Below are positions 15,026-22,246 of a DNA stretch of 29,543 bases, one piece after another. The stretch covers positions 1 to 29,543 of the forward strand of contig JAKIWU010000002.1 of the NCBI GenBank assembly GCA_022749905.1, in the 5' to 3' direction. The translations under genes and the position numbers were made by a program. Every line of letters begins with the position of its first letter. The stretch's first letter is position 1. The DNA is from Thermoplasmata archaeon. GTDB lineage: Archaea > Thermoplasmatota > Thermoplasmata > Lutacidiplasmatales > UBA184. The notes beneath the pieces were generated by a model, which was given only the letters and a program-made list of their open reading frames with translations, made no database searches and was not told the DNA's origin.

Positions 15026-15826
15026 CTACGGGATCCCCAGCACGTGGGGGACGAAATCGTACGTGCCATCGGTCTGCTCGCTGACGATCTCGAGCGAGAC
15101 CGGGCCCGACGGGAGCTCGACCGGGTGGCCCACGAGGTACTCGTAGACGGACTCCGGGATCGTCTCGGGGTGCACCCGGAGCAGGATCGCCCGAGTGAGG
15201 CGGCCGGGAAGTCGCCGGAAGAGGAGCTTCAGCTCTGGGCCGAACGGGTCGACGACGGTGATTGTCGGCGCGTCCGGGCCGACCCGCGCGAGGACGGCGA
15301 ACCCGGGGTCGCCGATCCGCATCCACTTGTGCGCGAGCGATGCGGGCGCGAGGATCATGAGGTCGAAGGCGTGGCTCGTCCCCTGACCCCCGAGCCGGAC
15401 CCGATAGCGGAGCGCCTCGGGGTGGCTCTGCAGGAACTCGCCGATCCTCCGATTCGATTGCGCGAGATACCGGGCAAGCCTCTCGACAGGGGTCCTCCCC
15501 TTCGGGATCTTCGGGGTCGGGTCGGCGTCCTGGAGGAGCTTGATCGCGCGGTGGCGTTGGAGATAGGACGCGTAGAACCGGTCGGTCTCGCGGAGGAGGC
15601 TCAGCGCGAGGCCCCCGAACACGATGGCGACCAACGCGAGGACCGCGAAGCCGAGATTGCTCGCGAGCCCCACGAAGAGCAGGATGACCATGATGAGGAG
15701 GAACAGGACCACGACGGTCGCGGTGTAGCGGTACATCCGGCGCATCGTCGGCGCCATCGCGGCGACCCGGTCGGAGAGGTCGAAGATCGCCGAGATCGGA
15801 TCCTCCACGCCCGGCGGAGGGTACAC
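15026..15826 (-). CDS. Membrane protein with two TM segments, unknown function
   Basis: A 266-residue protein that I do not recognise. Two hydrophobic helices at about residues 36-80 (TATVVVLFLLIMVILLFVGL and GFAVLALVAIVFGGLALSLL) form a hairpin. A cytoplasmic-looking charged region follows (about 85-266) with FYASYLQRHRAIKLLQDADP and a beta-rich end (VELPSGPVSLEIVSEQTDGT). The start is GTG 15826: a TATA element at 15849-15856 places transcription exactly at this codon, implying a leaderless mRNA. It heads a likely two-gene unit with the winged-helix protein and is divergent from the surface protein at 15936. No enzymatic motif is visible. Confidence 0.75.
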   Translation of the reverse strand: MYPPPGVEDPISAIFDLSDRVAAMAPTMRRMYRYTATVVVLFLLIMVILLFVGLASNLGFAVLALVAIVFGGLALSLLRETDRFYASYLQRHRAIKLLQDADPTPKIPKGRTPVERLARYLAQSNRRIGEFLQSHPEALRYRVRLGGQGTSHAFDLMILAPASLAHKWMRIGDPGFAVLARVGPDAPTITVVDPFGPELKLLFRRLPGRLTRAILLRVHPETIPESVYEYLVGHPVELPSGPVSLEIVSEQTDGTYDFVPHVLGIP

Positions 15827-15848
15827 ACCTGTCGGTCGGTGTCAGCCT

Positions 15849-15856
15849 AGATAAAG
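15849..15856 (-). promoter_or_regulatory. TATA element for the two-TM membrane protein
   Basis: CTTTATCT on the minus strand is centred near 15852, 26 bp upstream of GTG 15826. The predicted transcription start coincides with the start codon. Confidence 0.6.
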
Positions 15857-15935
15857 CCCCCCGTAGGATTCGACCGTTCGAGTCCTGCGCCCTCGGGCAT
15901 CACCCCCTCGCCGATAGGTATCGGTAGGTGGCCGC

Positions 15936-17483
15936 ATGCCTCGTAAGAATCGAACGGAGCGCCCCGAGTTCGCCGAACGAACCCCGTGGAGCCTCGTCAC
16001 CCGGCATCCCCTCGCCGGGACGAGTCTCGCGATCGCAGTCCTCGCCCTCGCGCTCGTACCGGCCGCGAGTGCGGCCCCGGTCCACGCGGGAGTGGCTCCG
16101 CTCGGGACCGCCTCGACAGCGTCCACAGGAGTCTGGGCTTGGGGGGCGTTCAGCAACGCGACCTACACGTCCCAGTACGTCGGCGCGTATGCCGATCAGA
16201 TCAACCTCACGAAGGGGAACCTGAGCTCCGCCGGCGCCTTCGTCGCGGAGGCCGTCACCTACCACTCGCTCTACGCCTCGTACGCGATCGTGAACGCGAC
16301 CGCGCCGACACCGGGAACCCGGTACATCCGCACGATCGCCATCGCGGTCGCGGAGAACACCGGCGTGATCGTCGTCGCCGGCGATCTCCCGAAGGCGGGC
16401 ACCTACGCGGCCGGCAGCGCGCTCCCCCTCGTCAACATGACGGAGTTCTACTACGCCTCGGCGATCGTGATTTCGGTCGCAGCGGCGTACTCGAACTACA
16501 CGCTCGTCAACGGCTCGCTCTCGCTGGCGAACGAGCAGGTGCGCTCGTGGACCGGCTACAACACGACCACGATCGCCTACCAGTGGCCGAGCTACGTGGG
16601 GAACGCGAACGGCACGACGACGGTGAGCTACGGGAGCGCGGCGTACGTCGCACTCGCGTGGGTCGCGACCGCGGTGAACATGACGTTCAGCCCGGCGCTC
16701 ACGCTTTCGAAGGCCCCCCTCTCCGTCGGCAAGACCTGGAACTCGACCACCAACGCGACGGTGATCGGTTGGTCCGCCTACCAGACCGCCTCGGCGTGGA
16801 CCGCAGGCAAGACGAACGCGAGCTCCGCGAACTCGGGCGTGAGCTCCCTCAATACCACGGCGACGATCGCCTTCTCGTTCGCGGTGGTGGGCTCGGAGAG
16901 CGTCATCTTCCCGAACGGCACCGAGGAGACCGGATACACGATCGCCGCGACGGCGAACGGCGCACCGAGTAGCGCGTACCTCCTGTGGGACGGACTCGTG
17001 GTCCTGCCGTCGTCGACGCCCGCGCCGCCCTCGGCGCTCCGGCCGGCCACCGCGCTCGACAGCGCGATGCCCGTCGCCACGAGCGCCGGGGTCTCGACGC
17101 GTGCGATCGTCGGCTCGAACGGATTCCCCGTGGCCACGGCGGCGGACAGCGCGAGCGGCACGCCTCTCTCGACGGCCCCGATCGCGCCGAGCCGGGCTGG
17201 GACGGCGATCACTGCGACGCCGACGCCGGAGAAGCCCGTGACGCCGGCCCTCCCGCCGATCCAGAACCCGCTCGCGACGCCGACCCCGACGACGAATCCA
17301 CCGCCCGCGAACACACCGCCCAAGACCACGCCGCCGAACACGACCCCTCCGGCGACGTCCACGCCGACACACGCCAAGGGCGTCTCGAGCCCGCTGTCGC
17401 CTGCGCTCCTCGCGGCGATCGTCGCGGGGATCGCGGTCGCCTTCCTGGGTGTCGCCCTGGTTCGGGAGAGGCGGAAGCGCTAG
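15936..17483 (+). CDS. Secreted, membrane-anchored Thr/Ser/Pro-rich surface protein
   Basis: A 515-residue surface protein of unknown function. The N-terminal basic region and hydrophobic stretch (about 27-47; GTSLAIAVLALALVPAASA) form a signal peptide. The mature domain (about 50-370) is rich in Asn-X-Ser/Thr sequons (for example NATYTS, NMTEFY, NTTTIA, NSTTNATV), suggesting heavy N-glycosylation. Residues about 420-480 are a Pro/Thr stalk (TPTTNPPPANTPPKTTPPNT). A C-terminal TM (SPALLAAIVAGIAVAFLGVA) and an RERRKR tail act as anchor and stop-transfer. This S-layer-like layout (glycosylated domain, stalk, anchor) suggests an envelope protein, but no family was recognised. Its TAG stop overlaps the stop of the convergent rsmA gene. 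The ATG at 15936 is the only good start. Confidence 0.85.
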   Translation: MPRKNRTERPEFAERTPWSLVTRHPLAGTSLAIAVLALALVPAASAAPVHAGVAPLGTASTASTGVWAWGAFSNATYTSQYVGAYADQINLTKGNLSSAGAFVAEAVTYHSLYASYAIVNATAPTPGTRYIRTIAIAVAENTGVIVVAGDLPKAGTYAAGSALPLVNMTEFYYASAIVISVAAAYSNYTLVNGSLSLANEQVRSWTGYNTTTIAYQWPSYVGNANGTTTVSYGSAAYVALAWVATAVNMTFSPALTLSKAPLSVGKTWNSTTNATVIGWSAYQTASAWTAGKTNASSANSGVSSLNTTATIAFSFAVVGSESVIFPNGTEETGYTIAATANGAPSSAYLLWDGLVVLPSSTPAPPSALRPATALDSAMPVATSAGVSTRAIVGSNGFPVATAADSASGTPLSTAPIAPSRAGTAITATPTPEKPVTPALPPIQNPLATPTPTTNPPPANTPPKTTPPNTTPPATSTPTHAKGVSSPLSPALLAAIVAGIAVAFLGVALVRERRKR

Positions 17484-18415
17484 GCCGAACGATCGGGAAC
17501 CGAACCCTTTCCGCCCCGGGGGCGAATCCCCCGGGGCTTCGGCAGGCCCTCCGACGCGCCGGTGATCGTGTCCGAGAGCCGGAAGTACGCGTCCGGGGGC
17601 AGGTCCTCCGGCCGCAGCGTCGACCAATCCGAAGCCCAGCCCGCCGCCGCAGCCACGGCCCCGGGTTGGGCCGTCAGCCTCGGAAGGAGGTTGCCGAGCT
17701 GCTTCCGCCGGCTCGAGAAGAGGATCCGGACGGCCCGCTCGAGTTGCGGGACCGAACGGACCGGGAGGGGTCCGGGTCGGGCCGTGAACGCGACGATGCG
17801 GCTCTCGACCGCGGGGGGCGGAACGAAGGAGGTCGGAGGGACCTTCCGGAACGCCTCGACCGTACCGTAGAGCGCCGCGGCGATCGTGAGGCGTCCGTAC
17901 GAACGTCCGCCGGGTGTCGCAGCGAGCCGCTCGGCGACCTCGTTCTGGACCATCGCGACGACGCGTGGGATCCTTGCGGCGAACAGGCGGAGCAGGATCG
18001 GGGTGGCCACCGCGTACGGGAGGTTTCCGATCGCAGCGCGGATCGCCGTGAGGGGATAGGTCCGTGCATCGGCCTCGAGGATGGTCGCTCGTCCTGCGAA
18101 CGTCCGTGCGAGGTACCGGGCAAGTCGAGGGTCGGTCTCGAGGATCGTGAGCGGTCCGAGCCCGCGTCGCAGCACTGCCTCCGTGAGGATCCCGAGGCCG
18201 CCGCCGATCTCGAGGAGCGGCTCCCCCGGGGCGATCTCGAGCAGTGCGGCTTCGGCATCCGCGACGAACGGGTCGGCAAGGAACGATTGCCCGAGGCGCC
18301 GCGAGGGCCGGATCCCGAGGGCTTGGAACTGGTCGAGGATCGCCTCGGGCCCGGACGGGACGGCCGGGGGCCGGATCTCAGGCGGGGACGAAGAGCCGGT
18401 ACTTGTCCTCGACAC
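17480..18415 (-). CDS. rsmA: 16S rRNA dimethyladenosine transferase (KsgA/Dim1 family)
   Basis: Dimethylates two adjacent adenosines in helix 45 of 16S rRNA during small-subunit maturation. The 311 residues include the family entry motif RRLGQSFLADP (about 39-49), the SAM-binding LLEIGGGLGILTEA (about 67-80), ILETDPRLARYL, and the catalytic NLPY at 131-134. The C-terminal domain has PPTSFVPPPAVESRIVAF and LFSSRRKQLGNLL. The GTG at 18415 is the only usual start before the conserved domain; it lies inside the DUF655 coding end, overlapping it by about 35 bp, which implies coupled translation. A basic tail (GIRPRGGKGSVPDRSA) follows the domain. It is the last gene of the pus10 cluster. Confidence 0.95.
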   Translation of the reverse strand: MSRTSTGSSSPPEIRPPAVPSGPEAILDQFQALGIRPSRRLGQSFLADPFVADAEAALLEIAPGEPLLEIGGGLGILTEAVLRRGLGPLTILETDPRLARYLARTFAGRATILEADARTYPLTAIRAAIGNLPYAVATPILLRLFAARIPRVVAMVQNEVAERLAATPGGRSYGRLTIAAALYGTVEAFRKVPPTSFVPPPAVESRIVAFTARPGPLPVRSVPQLERAVRILFSSRRKQLGNLLPRLTAQPGAVAAAAGWASDWSTLRPEDLPPDAYFRLSDTITGASEGLPKPRGIRPRGGKGSVPDRSA

Positions 18416-18946
18416 CGCGCATCTCCTGTTCGATCCGGGCCGCGATGAGCCGCTCGGGACTCTTCAGGTGCAAGCGATCCTCCATCTCCCGGAAACTCGC
18501 GAACGGAGCGCGACGGCGCTCCTCGACGATCGCGAGCATGGTCTTCTTCCCGATCCCCGGCAGGAGCTCGAGCAGGTGGAACTTCCGCGAGACCGACGGT
18601 GATTCGTTCACGAACTTGAGATAGCGCGCGGGCTCCTCGAGCACGGCCGCGGCGAGCGCATCGCCGAGCGCGTCCCGGGCGGTCGTGCTGAGCTCGTCGT
18701 ACCCGATCCTTCGCCGCACGTGATCGATGGACGGCGCGGGTTCTCCCGGCGCGGCCACGAGGGCGATCCGGGCCCCCGGCGCGAGCTGGGCTCCCGGTCG
18801 CGCGACGATCTCGAGGAGCTTCAGCTCGCTCGGACCGAGCGCGAGGGCGATCGGGCCCCTCTGGAAGCCGTGCTCGGTCGAGCGGCCGGCCGGCAGGAAG
18901 TCCAAGATGTACGCGTGGCGCTCCGTGGGCGATCCCCCCGGTTCAT
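18378..18946 (-). CDS. DUF655 protein, with an apparent one-base frame break near the start
   Basis: A member of the archaeal DUF655 family, which has a helix-hairpin-helix-like nucleic-acid-binding region (LELLPGIGKKTMLAIVEERR) and typically sits between rpoF and ksgA. The main frame begins around ERHAYILDFLPAGRS and ends YRLFVPA. That frame has no ATG, GTG, TTG or CTG for about 80 codons upstream of this point. The expected start is the ATG at 18946, overlapping the rpoF TGA as ATGA, but it is out of frame by one base. A run of six G (C on the plus strand, 18934-18939) follows. One more G would join ATG AAC CGG to the DUF655 frame (MNRGGSPTERHAYI), giving about 189 residues. This is either an indel error in the assembly or slippage at the G run. 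Confidence 0.88.
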
Positions 18947-19257
18947 CGGTGGTGGGCGACGATCTCCAGCAGCTGGGTGAGCTGCGCCTCGTCGAGGACG
19001 ACGCGCTCCTTCGACAGGAGCAGCCGGACCTCCTCGGGATACTGGGGCAGCACGTCGGCGATCTTGATCGCGAGCCCGGTGTCCACGAACGGCAGCGTCT
19101 TGAGCTCCCCGACGAGCTTCGCGGTCCCCTCCGGCGTGAGGCGCGCGAAGAGCTCCGCGTGCTGCTGGGCAAGCATCGCCTCCCTCGGGAGCGTCCGCCG
19201 GGCGGCCTCCTCGCTCAAGAGCCGCTTCACCTCCGAGAGCGGGACGGGTTCGGGCAC
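18943..19257 (-). CDS. rpoF: DNA-directed RNA polymerase subunit F (Rpb4 homologue)
   Basis: Partner of RpoE (Rpb7) in the polymerase stalk, which assists transcription initiation and transcript exit. The 104 residues fit the family length. The helical pattern EVKRLLSEEAARR, then ELKTLPFVDTGLAIKIADVL, PQYPEEVRLLLSKERVV and LTQLLEIVAHH is typical, including the PxTxxxAxKI(A/V)D(V/I)LP-type core. The start GTG at 19257 immediately follows the L21e stop codon (19258-19260), and the TGA stop overlaps the presumed DUF655 ATG. The position after L21e and before DUF655 matches the conserved archaeal gene order. Confidence 0.93.
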   Translation of the reverse strand: MPEPVPLSEVKRLLSEEAARRTLPREAMLAQQHAELFARLTPEGTAKLVGELKTLPFVDTGLAIKIADVLPQYPEEVRLLLSKERVVLDEAQLTQLLEIVAHHR

Positions 19258-19572
19258 CTACGTACCTCCCTTCGGGGTCTGACCGGCGGCGATGAGGTGG
19301 ATCGGGTGGGCGATGAGCTCCTTTCTCTTCCCGCCGTCGAGGAACTCGATCCGGTAGGAGCGTCCCTGGCGCGCGACGACGGTGCAGACCCGCCCCTGGT
19401 AGCGCGGGTGGGGCTGGCCGTGCGGGTCGGACGCCTCGAGGCGCACGATCACCTTGGCGCCGACCTCGAACGTCTTCAGGAAGCGGGTGACGGGGGGCAT
19501 CCCGCGGTCGCGGACCTCTTTCGTGAACGTGCCGCGGCTCCTCGACCGGAATCCCTTGGAACTCTTGACCAT
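19258..19572 (-). CDS. rpl21e: Large ribosomal subunit protein L21e
   Basis: An archaeal/eukaryotic 50S ribosomal protein. The 104 residues begin MVKSSKGFRSRSRGTFTKEV, the usual basic N-terminus of L21e. They continue with the SH3-like barrel (FEVGAKVIVRLEASDPHGQP, HPRYQGRVCTVVARQGRSYR) and end HPIHLIAAGQTPKGGT. ATG 19572 was chosen because the conserved N-terminus starts here; an upstream extension of the frame is Arg-rich shadow sequence. It lies 5 bp after the pus10 stop and abuts rpoF, so it is co-transcribed with both. Confidence 0.96.
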   Translation of the reverse strand: MVKSSKGFRSRSRGTFTKEVRDRGMPPVTRFLKTFEVGAKVIVRLEASDPHGQPHPRYQGRVCTVVARQGRSYRIEFLDGGKRKELIAHPIHLIAAGQTPKGGT

Positions 19573-19577
19573 CGCCC

Positions 19578-20837
19578 TCACTCCTCGTCGTGGATCTCGA
19601 GCACGTCGAGCGCCTCGACCTTCACGGGGGCCCCCAGAGTGCCGGCGAGGCTCGGCTCGGTCCGTCCGCCATCCCCTTCCACCCACTCCTTGATGTACGT
19701 GCCCGCTTCGGCGCGCAGGTCGAGCGTGAACCGCCCGCTCGACGCCGCGACGACGCGGGCATCGAGGATCCGACGCTCGCGGACGAGGTCGGACCGACGG
19801 TGCGCGACGCGCGTCGGCGTGCGCTGGGCGATCGCTCGGCTCGCGGCGAACGACACGGCCTCCTTAATCTTTTCCACGGGCGCTTCGACGGAGAACTCGA
19901 CGCGGTAGCTCTTCGACGGCGACGCCTCCTTCACCCGGACCACGTCCGCGCTTCCCGCAGCCCTGGCCTCGAGGAACTCGACCTTCCCCTCGGAACGCTC
20001 CGCCACCGAGCGGGCGAGAGCGGCGACGTCGATCGATCGGACCTTCGGCCGGCGGATCTCGAGGACGAACGGGCGCCCGCGCCCGAGCATGCGGGCGTCG
20101 ATGTCCTCCCGCCCCATCCCGTGGAAGCGGGTGCCCTCCCCGTGCGTCGCATCGAGGAACGGGGCGGCGACGATCTCCTCGACGCTCGTCGGGTAGGTCT
20201 TTCCGGTGCCGGCGCACGTGTCGCATCCGATCCCGCCGCAGCGCCGGCAGGGCCAGCGAGTCTGGGGGATCGTCCGGTCGAGCTTGCGGTAGCGGCCGCG
20301 GACATAGAGGGGCTGGAGCGTCACCTCGACCCGGCCGACGGGGAGGTCGGCGAGGAAGACGATCTCGGGATCGGTCGGTCCCCCGAGGGTCCCTGTGGCC
20401 GTCTCGAGCCGTTTTCCCCATTCCCGATTGAACGCGCCGCGGGCGCTCTCGCCATGGGAGGTTCCGACATCGACCCAGAGGGTTTCCTCGCGGGCCAGGA
20501 TCTCCGGGTCCCAGCGAGAACCACAGGCGAACCGCTGCCACTCGACCCCTTCCGCGGCGCGCACGGCGCGCGGGATCCAGGTCTCCCAACGATCGAAGGC
20601 ACCGCGGCAGAGCGTGCACCCTGTGGTCTCCACCGGCGGAACGGTCCGGCCGAGGGAAACCGCGAGGCGATGGGCCCGTTCCGGGTTCGACAGCCCGTGT
20701 CCCAGCCTCCCGAACAGGCGTCCGAGGCACTCGGCGCAGAGTCCGAGGGTCCAAGCCTTCTCGGCAGCCCCGAGAACCTTCGTGTCGGCCGGGAAGGTGA
20801 CCGCCCCGGGGGGTACCGTCTCCTCGGGGCCGCTCAT
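19578..20837 (-). CDS. pus10: tRNA pseudouridine synthase Pus10 (positions 54/55)
   Basis: Forms pseudouridine at positions 54 and 55 in the tRNA T-loop. The 419-residue product has an N-terminal zinc-binding THUMP-like region with CxxC pairs at 34/37 (CAEC) and 74/77 (CTLC). A second Cys cluster at 197-208 (CRRCGGIGCDTC) follows. The catalytic motif FHGMGREDIDARMLGRGRPF is at about 238-257 and contains the active-site Asp in the GREDID segment. The C-terminal AEAGTYIKEWVEGDGGRTEP is also typical. ATG 20837 was chosen since upstream sequence in frame is not family-like and overlaps the divergent promoter. It is the first gene of the pus10-rpl21e-rpoF-DUF655-rsmA cluster. Confidence 0.95.
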   Translation of the reverse strand: MSGPEETVPPGAVTFPADTKVLGAAEKAWTLGLCAECLGRLFGRLGHGLSNPERAHRLAVSLGRTVPPVETTGCTLCRGAFDRWETWIPRAVRAAEGVEWQRFACGSRWDPEILAREETLWVDVGTSHGESARGAFNREWGKRLETATGTLGGPTDPEIVFLADLPVGRVEVTLQPLYVRGRYRKLDRTIPQTRWPCRRCGGIGCDTCAGTGKTYPTSVEEIVAAPFLDATHGEGTRFHGMGREDIDARMLGRGRPFVLEIRRPKVRSIDVAALARSVAERSEGKVEFLEARAAGSADVVRVKEASPSKSYRVEFSVEAPVEKIKEAVSFAASRAIAQRTPTRVAHRRSDLVRERRILDARVVAASSGRFTLDLRAEAGTYIKEWVEGDGGRTEPSLAGTLGAPVKVEALDVLEIHDEE

Positions 20838-20912
20838 GGCGCGGCGGGACCCTTCCCCCTCCTTACCGTTGGTGGGGCCCGACGGGGCCGGCTGTCCACT
20901 CCGACGGAGATG

Positions 20913-20920
20913 GTAAGAAT
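20913..20920 (+). promoter_or_regulatory. TATA element for the DUF6015-like gene
   Basis: GTAAGAAT centred near 20917 lies about 27 bp before the GTG at 20944, consistent with leaderless transcription. The opposite strand (ATTCTTAC) may serve the divergent pus10 gene, with a longer leader of about 50 nt. Confidence 0.5.
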
Positions 20921-20943
20921 CGCGGCGCGGTGGCCCCCCCGTC

Positions 20944-21348
20944 GTGCCGCAGATCAAGGAAGGCGAGCTCGCCCAAGCGATCGAACGGACCCTCGTGCGT
21001 CGCGGGAAGCTCCCGCCCGAGGAGGTGCCGAAGGTCGCGCGGATGGTGCTCGGATACTTCGGCCTCCACGACAGCGTGCTCGACAACAAGCTCTCGAGCG
21101 ACGACCGCGACACGTTCTACCGGCTCGAGGAGGAGGGGCTCCTCTCGAGCGAGGAGGAGGACGCGACCGTCTCCCGCGGGAAGACCTGGCGGATCCACTA
21201 CTGGTTCCTGAAGAAGGACCGGATCCGCGACGTCGGCCAGCGGAGCGAGATCGTGGCGGCGCCCGGCGCCGCGGAAGTCTACAAGGGGATGGCCGACAGC
21301 GACTGGAAGCGGAACGGGGCGAACCGCCCCCAGTCGCCCCCGCAGTAG
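20944..21348 (+). CDS. Small conserved protein, DUF6015-like
   Basis: A 134-residue soluble protein. It looks like the DUF6015 family that I associate with Thermoplasmata, but I am working from memory of its pattern. The N-terminal part (LAQAIERTLVRRGKLPPEEV, VARMVLGYFGLHDSVLDNKL) is helical. A winged-helix-like region follows: DRDTFYRLEEEGLLSSEEED, then KTWRIHYWFLKKDRI with its beta-strand and Trp residues. The C-terminal 35 residues are Ala/Pro-rich and probably disordered. The GTG at 20944 fits a TATA element 27 bp upstream. It is divergent from pus10. The fold suggests nucleic-acid binding, but the function is unknown. Confidence 0.75.
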   Translation: MPQIKEGELAQAIERTLVRRGKLPPEEVPKVARMVLGYFGLHDSVLDNKLSSDDRDTFYRLEEEGLLSSEEEDATVSRGKTWRIHYWFLKKDRIRDVGQRSEIVAAPGAAEVYKGMADSDWKRNGANRPQSPPQ

Positions 21349-21361
21349 CGCGCGCTTCGCC

Positions 21362-22246
21362 TCACGGCTGCCCCGGGTTCCGGGGACTCGATGGCGAGCG
21401 GCGTGCGAGCGTCGCGTGGGTCACCGCAGGCGGGGGCCGATACCGGGAGGGGGTCCCGTCCGCCGAGGGGAAGGTGCTCCGGTGGATCACGTTCACCACG
21501 TGGTTGATCGCGGCCAGAGCGAACGCGATGGCGAGGACCAGCCCGAGGCCGTCGGCGTATGTCCCGATCGGACCGTGGATCCCGAGCGCGCTCGCGAGCG
21601 CGCCGAGGGAGGCGAGGACGTTGAACGACGCGTGCATGAGGACGGCGAGGAGGTAGTACGCTCCCGCGGCCCACCCCTTCCGCTCGACCTTGGACGCGGC
21701 GTAGCCGTAGCCGAACATCGCGGTCGAACTGCCATGGAGAAGCACGCTCGAGATCGAGCGGATGAAGATCAGGGTGAGGCCGGCCGCGAGGCCGCCGGTG
21801 GCGAACGCTCCCAGTCCGTAGAGGAAGGTCTCGAAGAACCCGAACCCGAGCCCGACGCTCGCGCCGAACACGGGGCCATCGGCGATCTGGGTGATCCGTT
21901 CCTTGTACCGGCTGACCCCGAGCGCCTTGAGCCCCTCCTCGACGACCGGCGCGAGCACGAGAACGAGGAAGAAGGCGCCGGCCGTCGAATTGCCGTTGAG
22001 GAAGGAGAACTCGGGCGCGGGGTAGCGCTGGGAGGCCGCGGTGCTGACGGAGACGAGGATGACCTCGAGGATCCCTGCGACGAACGTTGCGATGAGCGCG
22101 CCCCAGAAGAAGAGCGAGAGGACTGTGCCCCACGGCTCGGAGCGGTACCGCTCGCTCGTGCGGATCCACGAGAGATAGATGAGCGCCGGAACGAGGGAGG
22201 CGATGACGAGAAGCCCGAGATCCTCGAGGCCGCCCATGCTCGTCAT
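21362..22246 (-). CDS. PrsW-family intramembrane metalloprotease
   Basis: A 294-residue multi-pass membrane protein with about eight hydrophobic helices. The PrsW-type residues expected for an intramembrane protease are present: EEGLK at 103-107, FFET with Glu139, HGSSTAMFGYG with His171 and MHASFN with His205. In bacteria PrsW cleaves an anti-sigma factor; the archaeal substrate is unknown, so only protease chemistry is inferred. The C-terminal 35 residues are Ser/Pro-rich and outside the membrane domain. The ATG at 22246 overlaps the stop of the upstream dehydrogenase gene (ATGA), implying translational coupling; a second Met four codons on (22237) is an alternative start. Confidence 0.88.
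   Translation of the reverse strand: MTSMGGLEDLGLLVIASLVPALIYLSWIRTSERYRSEPWGTVLSLFFWGALIATFVAGILEVILVSVSTAASQRYPAPEFSFLNGNSTAGAFFLVLVLAPVVEEGLKALGVSRYKERITQIADGPVFGASVGLGFGFFETFLYGLGAFATGGLAAGLTLIFIRSISSVLLHGSSTAMFGYGYAASKVERKGWAAGAYYLLAVLMHASFNVLASLGALASALGIHGPIGTYADGLGLVLAIAFALAAINHVVNVIHRSTFPSADGTPSRYRPPPAVTHATLARRSPSSPRNPGQP

Noticed and set aside
15900..17627. 575-codon minus-strand frame opposite the Thr/Pro-rich surface protein
   Set aside because: Almost entirely Arg, Gly and Asp; the plus strand has a signal peptide, glycosylation sites and TM anchor.
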